Positions 34,572-45,120 of a DNA stretch of 64,000 nucleotides are shown piece by piece. Origin of the DNA: an uncultured Pirellulales bacterium. Its GTDB lineage: Bacteria; Planctomycetota; Planctomycetia; Pirellulales; Thermoguttaceae. Where the stretch lies: positions 75,001-139,000 of the forward strand of contig CALLPE010000006.1 of the NCBI GenBank assembly GCA_938015445.1, read 5' to 3'. The notes beneath the pieces were generated by a model. The model did no database searches, was not told the DNA's origin, and worked only from the letters and a program-made list of their open reading frames with translations. A program made the translations under genes and the position numbers. Numbering within the stretch: position 1 is the first letter of the stretch; the number at the start of each line of letters is the position of its first letter.

Positions 34572-36710
34572 ATGAAAACTGTGAGCCTGGTATTGGGTAC
34601 TCTGTTTGCCTTACTTATTTCGAGTGCTTTTGCCGACAGCGCACGGACGGTGGTTTCGCTGGATGGGCAATGGGAAATCGCCGAGGGCGGGATGGAGCAA
34701 GTGCCCACGAAGTTCGATCGTCGCGTGCCGGTGCCGGGGCTAGTGGATTTGGCCACGCCGGCTTTCGAATCGCCCGGCTCTACGGTCTCGCCGGCCGAGC
34801 GTCGGCAGAGGAAACGGCCCGCCGACCCCAGGCGTGAAGCGTTCTGGTATCGACGCTTCTTCACGCTGGAAGGCCCAGTGCCCGAAGTGGCCCGGCTCAA
34901 GATCAATAAGGCACGCTACGGCACGAAGGTGATCCTTAACGGCAAGACGGTGGGCGAACACGGGCCGAACTGGACTCCCGGTTGGTTCGACGTGAAAGCG
35001 TTGCTGAAAGGCGACGGTCAGACCAACGAACTGATCATTCGCGTGGGGGCCTCGCTGGCCCAGGTACCCCCGCATCTGACCGAAGGCTGGGACTTCGAGA
35101 AAAGCCGCTATATTCCGGGCATTTACGATTCTGTAGCTTTGATTCTCTGTGGCAGGCCGCACATCGTCAATGTGCAAACCGTGCCCGACGCGCAAAAGCG
35201 ATGCGTGCGCGCTGTGGTCGAACTGGAGGGCGTCACCAGCGGGCGAATAACTGCCGTGGTGCACGAAGCGAAGTCCGGCCGCGTGGTGGGCGAAGCTGCG
35301 GTGGAGGCCCCCTCCGCCGGTAAGGTCGAGTTGACTGTGCCGATCCGCGAGTCGCGCCTCTGGTCGCCGGAAGAGCCGTTTCTGTACGAGCTGGTCGTGG
35401 ACACGGGCGGGGACGTGGCGCGAACAAGGTTTGGCCTGCGCAGCTTCAGCACCGACCCGGCCACGGGGCGCGCGGTGCTCAACGGACGGCCATATTTCCT
35501 CCGCGGTTCCAACGTTTGCATCTATCGTTTTTTCGAGGACGCGGAGCGCGGCGAACTTCCATGGGACCGGCAGTGGGTGCGCAAGCTGCATCAGCGCTTC
35601 AAACAGATGCACTGGAATGCGCTGCGCTATTGCATCGGCTTTCCACCGGAGCTGTGGTACGAGATCGCCGACGAAGAAGGCTTCCTGATTCAGGACGAGT
35701 TTCCCATCTGGTATGGCGGTGGGTTAGACGCCTGGCCGAAGGAAATCACGCCGCAGCATCTGGCCGTAGAGTTTACCCAGTGGATGCGCGAACGCTGGAA
35801 CCATCCGTGTGTAGTAATATGGGATGCGCAAAACGAGACTACCGACGACGCGGTTGTGGCTGCCACAATCAAGGCCGTGCGCGGTCTCGACCTGTCGAAC
35901 CGGCCTTGGGACAACGGCTGGGGCGCGCCGCAACAACCGGGCGACATCTCCGAGGCGCATCCCTATCGGGCAAACCGGCCGGATTTCTCGCTGGCGATCT
36001 TCGCCAAAGAAACAGGCGTTCCCAACAACGGTCCAGGCACTGGCCGACGCCCCTTCGTAGACCTGGGCCGCCCCCCGTATATCATCAACGAGTATGGCTG
36101 GCTGTGGATCAACCGCGACGGTACGCTGCCTACCTTGACAGTCGATGTATACAAGCGGCTGCTGGGCGAAGACGCCACCGTCGAACAGCGTCGCTACTAT
36201 TACGCGCGCACAATAGCGGCCAAAACCGAGTTCTGGCGCAGTCGCCGTAAGTGCGCCGGCGTTCTGCACTTTTGCGGTCTGGGCTACTCGCGGCCCGACG
36301 GCCAGACGAGCGACAACTTCATTGACGTGAAAAGTCTTGAGTTCGAGCCGAACTTCCGCCGCTACGTAAGCGACGCCTTCGCACCGGTCGGTGTGGCTCT
36401 TGACTTCTGGGCCGACAAACTGCCACCCGGCGAAAAACGCGAAATCGCTGTTGTGGTCATCAACGATCTGGATGAGAAATGGGAGGGGGATGTGCGGTTG
36501 CGTCTTCTCCAGGACGACAAGTCGGTTGCGGAGCATAAACAGCCTTGCGAAGTCGCCCCACTGGGCGACAAGTGGCTGGTCTTCCCACTGGCCGTCCCTG
36601 CCAAGCCGGGCCGCTACATGCTCGAAGCCTCGCTGGTGCGAAAAGGCTCGCCCCAGGTGCGCAGCCTGCGCGACTTTGTCGTGCCGACAGCGTCTTTGGA
36701 AAGTCCCTAA
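34572..36710 (+). CDS. Exported glycoside hydrolase family 2 enzyme
   Basis: 712 aa. A signal peptide covers residues 1-22. A jelly-roll sugar-binding domain (WYRRFFTLEGPVPEVARL, YGTKVILNGKTVGEH) precedes an immunoglobulin-like domain and a TIM barrel. The barrel has FLRGSNVCIYRFFED and the acid/base glutamate in VVIWDAQNET (E422). The nucleophile glutamate is in IINEYGW (E507). The C-terminal part is beta-rich (VAVVVINDLDEKWEGDVRL). GH2 enzymes retain the anomeric configuration; beta-galactosidase, mannosidase or glucuronidase activity cannot be told apart here. AGGAG ten bases upstream supports ATG 34572. It is monocistronic. Confidence 0.88.
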   Translation: MKTVSLVLGTLFALLISSAFADSARTVVSLDGQWEIAEGGMEQVPTKFDRRVPVPGLVDLATPAFESPGSTVSPAERRQRKRPADPRREAFWYRRFFTLEGPVPEVARLKINKARYGTKVILNGKTVGEHGPNWTPGWFDVKALLKGDGQTNELIIRVGASLAQVPPHLTEGWDFEKSRYIPGIYDSVALILCGRPHIVNVQTVPDAQKRCVRAVVELEGVTSGRITAVVHEAKSGRVVGEAAVEAPSAGKVELTVPIRESRLWSPEEPFLYELVVDTGGDVARTRFGLRSFSTDPATGRAVLNGRPYFLRGSNVCIYRFFEDAERGELPWDRQWVRKLHQRFKQMHWNALRYCIGFPPELWYEIADEEGFLIQDEFPIWYGGGLDAWPKEITPQHLAVEFTQWMRERWNHPCVVIWDAQNETTDDAVVAATIKAVRGLDLSNRPWDNGWGAPQQPGDISEAHPYRANRPDFSLAIFAKETGVPNNGPGTGRRPFVDLGRPPYIINEYGWLWINRDGTLPTLTVDVYKRLLGEDATVEQRRYYYARTIAAKTEFWRSRRKCAGVLHFCGLGYSRPDGQTSDNFIDVKSLEFEPNFRRYVSDAFAPVGVALDFWADKLPPGEKREIAVVVINDLDEKWEGDVRLRLLQDDKSVAEHKQPCEVAPLGDKWLVFPLAVPAKPGRYMLEASLVRKGSPQVRSLRDFVVPTASLESP

Positions 36711-37726
36711 CAGCCCGGTAAGGCCGCGGCATTTGCAGCCTCCTGCTAGTCTAGCAGACAAGTTTCCTTCCGAAAAATTCCCTCCACGGCGGGCAAAATC
36801 CCCTAGCGCCGGCAAATCTCTCAGTTGCAACAACACTGCCGTTTGGCGAAGAGCGAAGCAGATGATCATGCAGTAATCAAGCTGCTATCGCGGCCATGGT
36901 CCTGAGTGCGGCTTGTTTGCAATCGTTGGTCTTCGGCGGGCACCAAAACCACAAGGCGACGCGAAGTCAACTTTCGGCGGTGCCGCAGTTGATCAAGCTA
37001 TCCTGGAGTTTACCCAGTGTCGCGCTACCACGAATAAGTGTTACTGCTGAAAGTGCTCCGACTCCGTGGACTTCGGTGGGCACTGCAAGCGTTGATGGCA
37101 CCGTTGCGTTTTGGCTATCAGCTTGAACACCTCGACCAGTCGCTCGGCGCACCGCAAATTGCCGCAAATCCAAAGCCATTAACAAATCCTGGCCAAATCG
37201 ACTCTGGGTAAACTCCGGAAGCTATCGGCTTGCATTGCGCCGGTCGAGCATTTATGGTGATTGTGTTGTACAGCGTAGATTGGCTCTGGCCGCAGCACGG
37301 CGGATCGTGGCGCTCAGCCTGAGCCATTAGCTCGCCACCGGGCGGCGCGGCACAGAAGTTTTTAAGCCCGCCCGGCTTGCCGCCCACAACAGATCAACAA
37401 AACAGATCAACAAAGACGTCATCCTGCCGCTGATATGCATCCCCGCCGTAGGTCGCTTTTTAGAGGCTCTGATAAAACAGCATCCTCGAAAAGTTTAACC
37501 AGGCCTTATGCTAGTAATATAGTGCCAGGAAGCGCGATTTCGTTAAGGACTTTAAGGCCATCAGAAGCGGGTTCAAGAAAACTTCCAATCAGGGGCCAAT
37601 AAGAACGCACTTCGGATCAGGGGTCGATTAAACGTACTTCGACTCAGAGGCCGGCAAGAGCGGCGATTCAATCCGCGTTCCGTTCGAGCGCTAAATTGCA
37701 TTTGCAAGAAATCCTTGGAGGCAATC
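36711..37726. other. 1-kb intergenic region with palindrome and 27-28-bp tandem repeats
   Basis: No gene is supported. It holds CTGCTAG-T-CTAGCAG at 36743-36757, a perfect palindrome near the GH2 end, an 18-19-bp degenerate doublet near 36790-36830 (GGCGGGCAAAATC and GCCGGCAAATCTC), and the three-unit array at 37581. The right edge has the ribosome-binding site GGAGG of the next gene. Confidence 0.55.
37581..37663 (+). repeat. 27-28-bp tandem repeat, three units
   Basis: Units start at 37581, 37609 and 37636 with ACTTCSRATCAGGGG and variants. The third is most diverged (ACTTCGACTCAGAGG). It lies 64-146 bases before the Gfo/Idh/MocA gene. Confidence 0.85.
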
Positions 37727-39148
37727 ATGAGTAAGAGCTGCACACGTCGCAAATTACTGAAGACCGCTGCCGCTGCGGCCGGCGCTGCTGCCGCGGCAAG
37801 ACTGTTTCCAGCGCCGGCGCTGTTGGCCCAGCCGTCGCCGAACGCTACGCTGGCCACGGCGGTAATCGGTTGCGGGAACCAGGGGTTGGTAAGCGTCAAT
37901 GCAGCAGCAGGCGAGCGGCTAGTAGCGTTGGTGGATGTAGATGAGGGACATCTGGAAAAGACCAAACAGTGGCTAGCCGAGCGGTATCCGGAGCTGAAGC
38001 AGTCGGGGCTGGCCACGTTCTTTGATTTCCGCCAGATGTTCGACAAACTGCACAAGCAGATCGACGCAGTGTTCGTGGCCACGCCCGATCACACGCACGC
38101 TGTGGCGGCCATGATGGCCATCAAACACGGCAAGCACGTATACGTGGAAAAGCCGATGGCCAAGTATATCGCCGAGGTTCGCGCGCTGGCCAAAGCGGCG
38201 CGCGAGCATCGCGTTATTACCCAGATGGGCAATCAGGGCCACAGCGGCGAAGGCATCCGTCGGCTATGCGAGTACATTTGGGCCGGGGCGATCGGCAATG
38301 TATTGGAGTGCTACGCTTGGGCGCCGACCGGTCGCGGGGGCGTGGGCGGCCGACTGCCGTCCAAACCGGTTCCGCCCGGCTTGCACTGGGACCAGTGGCT
38401 CGGCCCGGCACCGTATCGCGACTATCACGACGAGCTGCACCCGCAATTGTGGCGCAGTTGGTGGGATTTCGGTTGCGGCTCGGTGGGCGATTGGGGGTGT
38501 CACAACCTGGACGGCGTGTTCATGGCGCTGAAGCTGGGCCAGCCGGAGAGCGTCGAGGCCGTAGAGCAAGTCGGTGGCAGCCAGGAGCGATTTCCGCTGG
38601 TGAACGTGATTTGCTGGACTTTTCCCGCCCGCGGCGACGCTCCGCCGGTAAAAGTGTACTGGTACGACGGCTATCGGCCCAACACCGATCCGAATATCAA
38701 AGACGAGGATGGCAACATGGCCGAAAAAGTGCAGAACCGTCCGCCCATCGTGCTGGAGCTGGAGAAGAAGTATGGCCGGGACTTGAAAAACGGCGGCACG
38801 CTGTACGTCGGCGATAAAGGGATAATGGTCAGCGGCAACTACGTGGGCAGCCCGCGCATCATCCCCGAAGAAGCCCACAAAGCTTTCCCCGTGCCACCAA
38901 AGACCCTGCCGCGGGTCAAAGGCACGCACGCGGGCGATTTCCTCCGCGCGTGCAAGGACGGCGATCAGCCCAGCGCCAACTTCGAGTATTCGGCGGCGCT
39001 GACGGAGATGGTGCTGCTGGGCAACCTGGCGATTCGAGCCGGCAAGGGCAAGAAAGTCCGTTGGGATGCGGCCGCCATGAACTGCCCTGATATGCCCGAG
39101 CTGGAACCGTTGATCAAGCCCCAGTATCGTCCGGGCTGGAGTTTGTGA
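37727..39148 (+). CDS. Exported Gfo/Idh/MocA-family oxidoreductase
   Basis: 473 aa. The N-terminus (CTRRKLLKTAAAAAG) is a twin-arginine signal, so the enzyme folds with its NAD(P) cofactor before export. The Rossmann part has AVIGCGNQGLVSVNAA, ALVDVDEGHL, VFVATPDHTHAVAAMMAIKHG and VEKPMA. The C-terminal dehydrogenase domain includes PPGLHWDQWLGPAPYRDYH and WDFGCGSVGDWGCHNLD, a version very frequent in planctomycetes. It probably oxidises a sugar or cyclitol. GGAGG six bases before ATG 37727 sets the start. Its gene neighbours, GH2 and FG-GAP proteins, also fit a glycan theme. Confidence 0.92.
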   Translation: MSKSCTRRKLLKTAAAAAGAAAAARLFPAPALLAQPSPNATLATAVIGCGNQGLVSVNAAAGERLVALVDVDEGHLEKTKQWLAERYPELKQSGLATFFDFRQMFDKLHKQIDAVFVATPDHTHAVAAMMAIKHGKHVYVEKPMAKYIAEVRALAKAAREHRVITQMGNQGHSGEGIRRLCEYIWAGAIGNVLECYAWAPTGRGGVGGRLPSKPVPPGLHWDQWLGPAPYRDYHDELHPQLWRSWWDFGCGSVGDWGCHNLDGVFMALKLGQPESVEAVEQVGGSQERFPLVNVICWTFPARGDAPPVKVYWYDGYRPNTDPNIKDEDGNMAEKVQNRPPIVLELEKKYGRDLKNGGTLYVGDKGIMVSGNYVGSPRIIPEEAHKAFPVPPKTLPRVKGTHAGDFLRACKDGDQPSANFEYSAALTEMVLLGNLAIRAGKGKKVRWDAAAMNCPDMPELEPLIKPQYRPGWSL

Positions 39149-39263
39149 ACAACCACCAAGTCGCAGCAGGCAGCAACCAAGGCACCAAGCGAAAGCCGGG
39201 AGCGACCAGGTGGTACTGGCGCTAATAAGGAGCCGGGAAGCAACAATCGCGCGTGACTCGGCG

Positions 39264-39310
39264 GCCGGGGACGACGTCTGCCGGGGACCACGTCTGCCGG
39301 AAGCGTCGCC
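39264..39310 (+). repeat. 16-bp tandem repeat before an FG-GAP gene
   Basis: GCCGGGGACSACGTCT occurs at 39264-39279 and 39280-39295, differing at one base, with a partial third unit (GCCGGAAGCG) after it. Confidence 0.8.
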
Positions 39311-39490
39311 CAGGGGGCGAAGGCCGCCAACAGTGGCGGCCGCGATAATCGCATGTCGGCCGCAATACTTGCATCGCGCAAACGCGGGAAGAACACACAG
39401 TACATCAATAACGTGCGCCAGGCAGCGCACACGTCGAATCGCCAGGCTCTGGCGGCTATCGACGCAGGACAATTTGCGAAAGGGTCGATC

Positions 39491-40732
39491 ATGCATGGCC
39501 TCTGGATGGTTTTCGCGCCGTTTTGGCTGGGTAGCGCAGTGTTGATATGTGCATTTGCCGGCGAAACGCCGACCACGGCCGCCCCCAGCGCGCCGAAGTA
39601 CAAGAAACTGGTGCTCAGCGACAAGTTCCATGCCGAAGGGGCGTACTACGGCGACTTCAATCGCGACGGCAAGCTGGACGTGGTGGCCGGCCCATTCTGG
39701 TACGAAGGTCCCGACTTCCAGCACCGCCACGAAGTGCGCCCGCCACAAGAGTTCGACCCGAAGGGTTACTCCGACAACTTCCTCACCTACACCGGCGACT
39801 TCAATGGCGACGGCTGGACGGACATTTTTTACGTCCCCTGGCCTGGCAAAGCGGGCTACTGGTACGAGAATCCCGCCGGAAAGCCCGGTCACTGGAAACA
39901 GCGATTGGCCTTGCAACCGGTCGATAACGAATCGCCCATGTGGGGCGACATCAACGGCGACGGCCGTCCGGAGCTGATTTTCAACCAGAACAAGTGTCTG
40001 GGCTACGCCACCTACGATCCGGCCCAGCCGGAGCGGCCCTGGCAATTCCATCCCATCACTCCGCCGGGCAATTATCACATGTACACGCACGGCATCGGGT
40101 TTGGGGACATCAACGGCGACGGTTTGATGGACATGCTCGAATCGGACGCCTGGTGGGAACAGCCGAAGGATGCTAAGCCAGGCCAAACGTGGCTCAAGCA
40201 TCCCTGGAAGTTCGCCGCGGCAGCCGCGCAGATGTACGTTTACGACGTGGACGGCGACGGCTTGGGCGACGTGATAACCGTCTGGCATTGCCACCAATAC
40301 GGCCTGGTATGGTGGAAGCAACTGCGCGACGACAAAGGGAACATCTCGTTTAAGCAGAATGTGATACTCTCGCCCCAGCCGGACCTGAAATCACCCGAGT
40401 TCCGCGTCAGCCAATTGCACGCGGTGGAATTGGTGGACATCAACGGCGACGGGCTAAAAGACATTTTGACGGGCAAACGCTTCTGGGCGCATGGGCCGCA
40501 AGGCGACGCCGAGCCTAACGCCCCGGCCGTGCTCTTCTGGCTGGAGCTGAAGCGCGATCCGATCAAAGGCCCCCTGTTCACCCCGCATGTGATCGACGAC
40601 GATTCCGGGGTGGGCACCCAAGTAGCCGCCGCTGATCTGAACGGCGACGGCGTGCCGGACGTGATCGTGGCCAACAAGAAAGGCTCGTTCGTGTTCCTTA
40701 GCCAGCCGACGGTTGGCAAGCTGGCGAAATAG
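39491..40732 (+). CDS. Exported FG-GAP/VCBS repeat protein
   Basis: 413 aa. A signal peptide (FAPFWLGSAVLICAFAG) precedes a beta-propeller built of FG-GAP units with calcium-binding loops: DFNRDGKLDVV, DFNGDGWTDIF, DINGDGRPELI, DINGDGLMDML, DVDGDGLGDVI, DINGDGLKDIL and DLNGDGVPDVI. Seven such loops fit one full propeller. Extracellular glycan or protein binding is likely; no catalytic motif is seen. AAGGG lies six bases before ATG 39491. It is 343 bases after the oxidoreductase on the same strand. Confidence 0.92.
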   Translation: MHGLWMVFAPFWLGSAVLICAFAGETPTTAAPSAPKYKKLVLSDKFHAEGAYYGDFNRDGKLDVVAGPFWYEGPDFQHRHEVRPPQEFDPKGYSDNFLTYTGDFNGDGWTDIFYVPWPGKAGYWYENPAGKPGHWKQRLALQPVDNESPMWGDINGDGRPELIFNQNKCLGYATYDPAQPERPWQFHPITPPGNYHMYTHGIGFGDINGDGLMDMLESDAWWEQPKDAKPGQTWLKHPWKFAAAAAQMYVYDVDGDGLGDVITVWHCHQYGLVWWKQLRDDKGNISFKQNVILSPQPDLKSPEFRVSQLHAVELVDINGDGLKDILTGKRFWAHGPQGDAEPNAPAVLFWLELKRDPIKGPLFTPHVIDDDSGVGTQVAAADLNGDGVPDVIVANKKGSFVFLSQPTVGKLAK

Positions 40733-41177
40733 CCAAACACATGGCCGGGACCTGCTGGCCCAACCCCCTACCCCTACCACCAGACCGCGGTCTTTAGACT
40801 CCATTCGGACTCTACAACCGAGCGTGAGGGACGATTGCTGCGCTGGCCGGAACTCACGTTAGCTAGCCAGATGTAGAATCTCGGCCGCGTGCCTTGCGGC
40901 AACAAGCGCTATGCGGAAAAGTCAGCCTGAACTGCGCAGTTGTCCCATATTATTTTCGCGCCATCAACCGGTAACGGCTCACGTTATGATACAAGTCTTC
41001 GGCACCGTCAAACTCGGCCGGAAAACGCAAAGTTTTCCCAATCTGCCTGCCGACTAACTTCTGTTGACTGGGAAACTGTTCTTGACCAGCGGCAGGCTGG
41101 GGACGGGAACGCGGCGGGGCAAAGCTCGGAAGTTCCTGGTCTCACAAAGGCCGATAATCCGTCGGTTCGAGGAAGCC
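40733..41177. other. Intergenic region, nothing recognised
   Basis: 445 bp between two plus-strand genes. No gene, repeat or clear terminator seen. Confidence 0.4.
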
Positions 41178-43022
41178 ATGAAGCGTTCGCCGCTAAGCAT
41201 TGGGGGACTCGTGTTGCTGACGTTGGTCGTCGAAGCGCTTGCCGTCGAGCGGCCGTCGGCCGGCACAGCCGACCAACAATCGACGGTCCATGCAAATAAG
41301 CAGTTATTTTACGACGATCCGGTTTCCGGCCCGCCCGAAGAACGACCGCCCGCCGACCACCGTCCCGGGGCGGCCATTCGCGAGCGGATACGCGCTTCCG
41401 ACCGACCGGTGATCCAGGCCATGCTTCAGTTGCCGCGTACACTCCGCGACGAGCCAGCCGGTGGTCCAGAATCCCGGTACCACAAACTGTTCGTTCGCCA
41501 GCAGTCTGCCGAAGAGCCAGCCGCGCCGCTGGAGCTGCCGCCGGGCGTTCACGGCCAACCAAGCGAGTTGCAAAAACCGCTGTTGCCGTTGCAGGTTACG
41601 CCGAGGACCAGCAGCCAGCCTGCGAGGGAGCATGCTGCTGAGCCATCGCTGCCGCAGTCGCGTTGGACGCCAAAATCGCCGCAAAAGCTTCCCCCTGCGC
41701 CGGCCGCCGAGGGAATCGTCGCACCACCGGACAAGCCGATGACCGGCGAGCAAGCGCTGCCGTCCCCTGCCGGATCGAACACGCCGAAGTCCAGCCAGCA
41801 CGACCCGGCATACGACGACGGCTTGCCCAGGCGACGACAACCTCCGCCGTACCAACAGCCATCCTCGACAGTGTTGCCCCCGCCGGTGTACTCCGAGTCT
41901 TGTCCGGATGCTACCTGCTCTGTCCCCGGTGCGATGCTGCTTACGCCGCTGCACAGTTGGCTGTGGGGCATCGAATACGAGTTCTGGCTCGCCCAAGGCG
42001 TGAGCTTCAATAGCGAAAGCCCACGCAACCGTTCCAACTATCCTGTAGGCTTCAACGATCGCTCGAACGATTATCAACTTAATCAACTTTACGTGGTTAT
42101 CGCGCGGGAAGTGAACGATCGCCATTGCGGCTGGGACTTCGGCGGACGCATCGATCTGCTCTACGGCACCGATTGGCGCTACGTGGCCGCACGTGGTCTG
42201 GAAAACCACCGCGACCTGTCGCCCAAGTGGAACGCACAGGACTACGGGCTGGCGATGCCGCAGTGCTACATGGAAGTGCTCGCGCCGCTGGGCAACGGTG
42301 TGACGGTGAAGTTGGGGCATTTTTACAGCATTCTGGGTTACGAAAGCGCCGAAGCCCCACGAAACTTCTTCTACTCCCATAGCCTGATGCGCCAGTTCGC
42401 CGAGCCTTTTACCCACACCGGACTGTTGGGTTCGACGCGAGTGGGCAACTTCAACTTGCAAGCAGGCCTGACACGGGGCTGGGACAATTGGGAAGCGTAC
42501 GGCGACAACCTGGGCGTGCTGGCAGGCATATCTTGGACCAGCGGCGACTGCTGGACCACGGTGAGCTTTGCGCTGCATTGGGGGCCAGAGCAGCAAACGG
42601 CTGCCGACGACGACCATCCCCGCACCGCTTACAGCCTGGTGTGGCAGCAGCGGCTAAGCGAGCGGCTGGAGTATGTGCTCCAGCACGATTGGGGCGTGCA
42701 GGCCGGACATGCGCGATTGGGTCATGTGGGCTGGTACGGCATCAATCAGTACCTATTTTACACTTTCGACGAGCGCTGGAAGCTCGGTCTGCGGCTGGAA
42801 TGGTTCCGCGACGACGACGGCACGCGCGTAGCTCCGCAACAGCTCCGCGGCGCCGACTACTACCAGGCCAGCCTGGGACTGAATTACTCGCCCGGCCGGC
42901 GCCTCGTCGTTCGGCCCGAGCTGCGCTGGGATTGGATCGATGCGCCGGGCTTCAGCCCGTATGCCGACGGCACGCGGCGCAACCAGTTCGTGCTGGCCTG
43001 CGACCTACTGCTTCGCTATTGA
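41178..43022 (+). CDS. BBP2-like outer-membrane beta-barrel protein
   Basis: 614 aa. A signal peptide covers about residues 1-25. Residues 30-240 form a Pro/Gln-rich linker that may cross the periplasm. The C-terminal 350 residues form a barrel with the OmpL/BBP2 look: GWDFGGRIDLLYGTDWRYV, NGVTVKLGHFYSILGYES, APRNFFYSHSLMRQFAEPFT and HTGLLGSTRVGNFNLQAGLT. It ends in an aromatic residue (LLLRY), as sorted barrels do. It may be a porin for sugars released by the nearby exported enzymes. GAGGA four to five bases before ATG 41178 sets the start. The end of the gene is duplicated across the stop. Confidence 0.85.
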   Translation: MKRSPLSIGGLVLLTLVVEALAVERPSAGTADQQSTVHANKQLFYDDPVSGPPEERPPADHRPGAAIRERIRASDRPVIQAMLQLPRTLRDEPAGGPESRYHKLFVRQQSAEEPAAPLELPPGVHGQPSELQKPLLPLQVTPRTSSQPAREHAAEPSLPQSRWTPKSPQKLPPAPAAEGIVAPPDKPMTGEQALPSPAGSNTPKSSQHDPAYDDGLPRRRQPPPYQQPSSTVLPPPVYSESCPDATCSVPGAMLLTPLHSWLWGIEYEFWLAQGVSFNSESPRNRSNYPVGFNDRSNDYQLNQLYVVIAREVNDRHCGWDFGGRIDLLYGTDWRYVAARGLENHRDLSPKWNAQDYGLAMPQCYMEVLAPLGNGVTVKLGHFYSILGYESAEAPRNFFYSHSLMRQFAEPFTHTGLLGSTRVGNFNLQAGLTRGWDNWEAYGDNLGVLAGISWTSGDCWTTVSFALHWGPEQQTAADDDHPRTAYSLVWQQRLSERLEYVLQHDWGVQAGHARLGHVGWYGINQYLFYTFDERWKLGLRLEWFRDDDGTRVAPQQLRGADYYQASLGLNYSPGRRLVVRPELRWDWIDAPGFSPYADGTRRNQFVLACDLLLRY

Positions 43023-43047
43023 GCACCTGCTGCTCCGGCATGGAGCG
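43004..43047 (+). repeat. 22-bp tandem duplication across the BBP2 stop codon
   Basis: Units 43004-43025 and 43026-43047 match at 16 of 22 bases (CCTRCTGCTYCG at the start, GAGC near the end). The stop TGA is at 43020-43022 in the first unit. Confidence 0.75.
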
Positions 43048-43161
43048 CCTGGCACAGCAGGAAGCTTCCACACGACGCATCGATGTCAGACCTGCGCGGC
43101 GCACTACACCCCGCAGCGAATTCTTCGCCGGGAAGCTCCGCGGCTGTCGCTGCCGATTGTC

Positions 43162-45120
43162 TCACTCTTCTTCGGCCCGCAGACGCGCCAGCACGCTGTA
43201 ATCCTCAAGCGTGGTGGTGTCGCCGACCGTCTCCCGACCAGCGGCAATGTCGCGCAGCAGGCGGCGCATGATCTTTCCGCTTCGGGTTTTGGGTAGCGCG
43301 GTGGTGAAGCGGATGTCGTCGGGCACTGCCAGGGCGCCGATTTCCTTGCGGACGTGATCCTTCAGTGCTTTGCGCAGTTCGTCGCTAGGTTCGTAGCCGG
43401 CGGCCAGGGTGACGAACACCGCCACGGCCTCGCCTTTGATTTCGTGGGGGCGTCCGACCGCGGCGGCCTCGGCTACTGCCGGGTGGCTGACCAGCGCGCT
43501 TTCGATCTCGATGGTGCTCAGCCGGTGGCCGGAGACGTTCAGCACGTCGTCGATGCGGCCCATGATCCAGTAGTAACCGTCTTCGTCCTTTCGGGCATTG
43601 TCGCCGGAGAGGTACTTGTGGGGCACGTCGGACCAGTATTGGAGTTTGTAGCGCTCGTCGTCGCCCCAGATACCCCGCAACATCCCCGGCCACGGCTTGG
43701 TGATCACCAACCATCCGCCCACGCCCACCGGCACCGGCTTGCCGTCTTCGGCCACCACCTCCGGGACCACGCCGGGCAGCGGTTTGCAGCAACTGCCGGG
43801 TTTAAGCGGAATGACGCCTGGCAGCGGACTCATCATGATGCCACCGGTTTCGGTTTGCCACCACGTATCGACGATCGGGCAGCGCTCGCCGCCTACCACG
43901 CGGTAGTACCACATCCAGGCCTCGGGGTTGATGCCTTCGCCCACCGAGCCCAACAGCCGCAGCGACGACAGGTCGTGCTTGGTCACGTACTGATCGCCCC
44001 ATTTGATGAACGTACGGATGGCCGTCGGGGCTGTGTAGAGGATGTTCACCCGGTAACGCTCGATCATTTCCCACCACCGGGACTGGTCGGGCCAATCCGG
44101 CGCGCCTTCGTACAACAAGGTGGTAGCACCGGCGCTGAGCGGACCGTAAACGATGTATGTGTGGCCGGTGATCCAGCCGATGTCGGCCGTGGACCAGTAC
44201 ACGTCCTCGTCGCGGATGTCGAACACCCATTCCATCGTCTTCTTGGCGAATAGATTGTATCCGGCCGTGGTGTGTTTGATTCCCTTGGGTTTGCCTGTAG
44301 AGCCGCTGGTGTACAGGATGAATAGCAGGTTCTCGCTGTCGACTGGTTCGGCAGGGCAGTCGGCCGATGCTTTCTCCATCAGCTCGTGCCACCAGAAGTC
44401 GCGGCCTTCTTTCATCTGCACATCGCAGCCGGTGCGCCGCACCACTACGCACTTTTCCACGGTGGGCGACTTGGCCAGAGCAGCATCTACATTGGCCTTC
44501 AGCGGTATCTGCTTGCCGCGCCGCCAGCCCGCATCGGCAGTGATCTGAAGCTTGGCACCGGCGTCGTTGTTGCGATCGGCCACAGCCTCGGCCGCGAACC
44601 CGCCGAAGATCACCGAATGTGCCGCGCCGATGCGCGCACAAGCCAGCATGGCAATCGGCAGCTCGGGGATCATGGGCATGTAGATTGAAACGCGATCGCC
44701 CTTTTTGATTCCCAGGCTCTTCAGCACGTTGGCGAACTTGCACACTTCCCGGTGCAGCATTTCGTAGGTCAGCACGCGCACGTCGCCTGGTTCGCCCTCG
44801 AAAATGTACGCCGCCTTGTTACGCCTCCAAGTCTTCAGATGTACATCCAAACAGTTGTACGAAGCATTCGTTTGGCCGCCGACAAACCACTCGGCAAACG
44901 GCTCGTTCCACTTCAACACTTTGGTATAAGGCTTGAACCAGTGCAGCTCGCTGGCATACTTGCCCCAAAAGCCTTCAGGGTCCTCGGCCGCTTCCTGCCA
45001 CATTTGCTCGTACTGCTGCACGGAGTTGATGCGAGCTTTTTCCACGAAATCCTTAGGCGGAGGGAATAACCGTTCTTCTTTCATCACATTTACGATCTGG
45101 CCGGACTTGACCTCAGCCAT
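43162..45120 (-). CDS. acs: Acetyl-CoA synthetase
   Basis: 652 aa, the standard length. Makes acetyl-CoA from acetate, ATP and CoA in the cytoplasm. [38 protein letters not shown] and [13 protein letters not shown] start the family pattern. The P-loop is [24 protein letters not shown] and [19 protein letters not shown] follow. The C-terminal [17 protein letters not shown] carries the catalytic lysine that is the target of acetylation control. AAGGAG six bases before ATG 45120 supports the start. It converges on the BBP2 gene. Confidence 0.97.
   Translation of the reverse strand: MAEVKSGQIVNVMKEERLFPPPKDFVEKARINSVQQYEQMWQEAAEDPEGFWGKYASELHWFKPYTKVLKWNEPFAEWFVGGQTNASYNCLDVHLKTWRRNKAAYIFEGEPGDVRVLTYEMLHREVCKFANVLKSLGIKKGDRVSIYMPMIPELPIAMLACARIGAAHSVIFGGFAAEAVADRNNDAGAKLQITADAGWRRGKQIPLKANVDAALAKSPTVEKCVVVRRTGCDVQMKEGRDFWWHELMEKASADCPAEPVDSENLLFILYTSGSTGKPKGIKHTTAGYNLFAKKTMEWVFDIRDEDVYWSTADIGWITGHTYIVYGPLSAGATTLLYEGAPDWPDQSRWWEMIERYRVNILYTAPTAIRTFIKWGDQYVTKHDLSSLRLLGSVGEGINPEAWMWYYRVVGGERCPIVDTWWQTETGGIMMSPLPGVIPLKPGSCCKPLPGVVPEVVAEDGKPVPVGVGGWLVITKPWPGMLRGIWGDDERYKLQYWSDVPHKYLSGDNARKDEDGYYWIMGRIDDVLNVSGHRLSTIEIESALVSHPAVAEAAAVGRPHEIKGEAVAVFVTLAAGYEPSDELRKALKDHVRKEIGALAVPDDIRFTTALPKTRSGKIMRRLLRDIAAGRETVGDTTTLEDYSVLARLRAEEE

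Noticed and set aside
19811-37056. AAGTGTTACTGCTG-type motif in two intergenic regions (near 19818 and 37037)
   Set aside because: 18 of 20 matching bases at two places is within chance expectation for 64 kb.
38264-40321. Open frame of 685 codons on the minus strand
   Set aside because: It lies opposite the Gfo/Idh/MocA and FG-GAP genes, has no domain, and arises from GC-rich third positions in the true genes.
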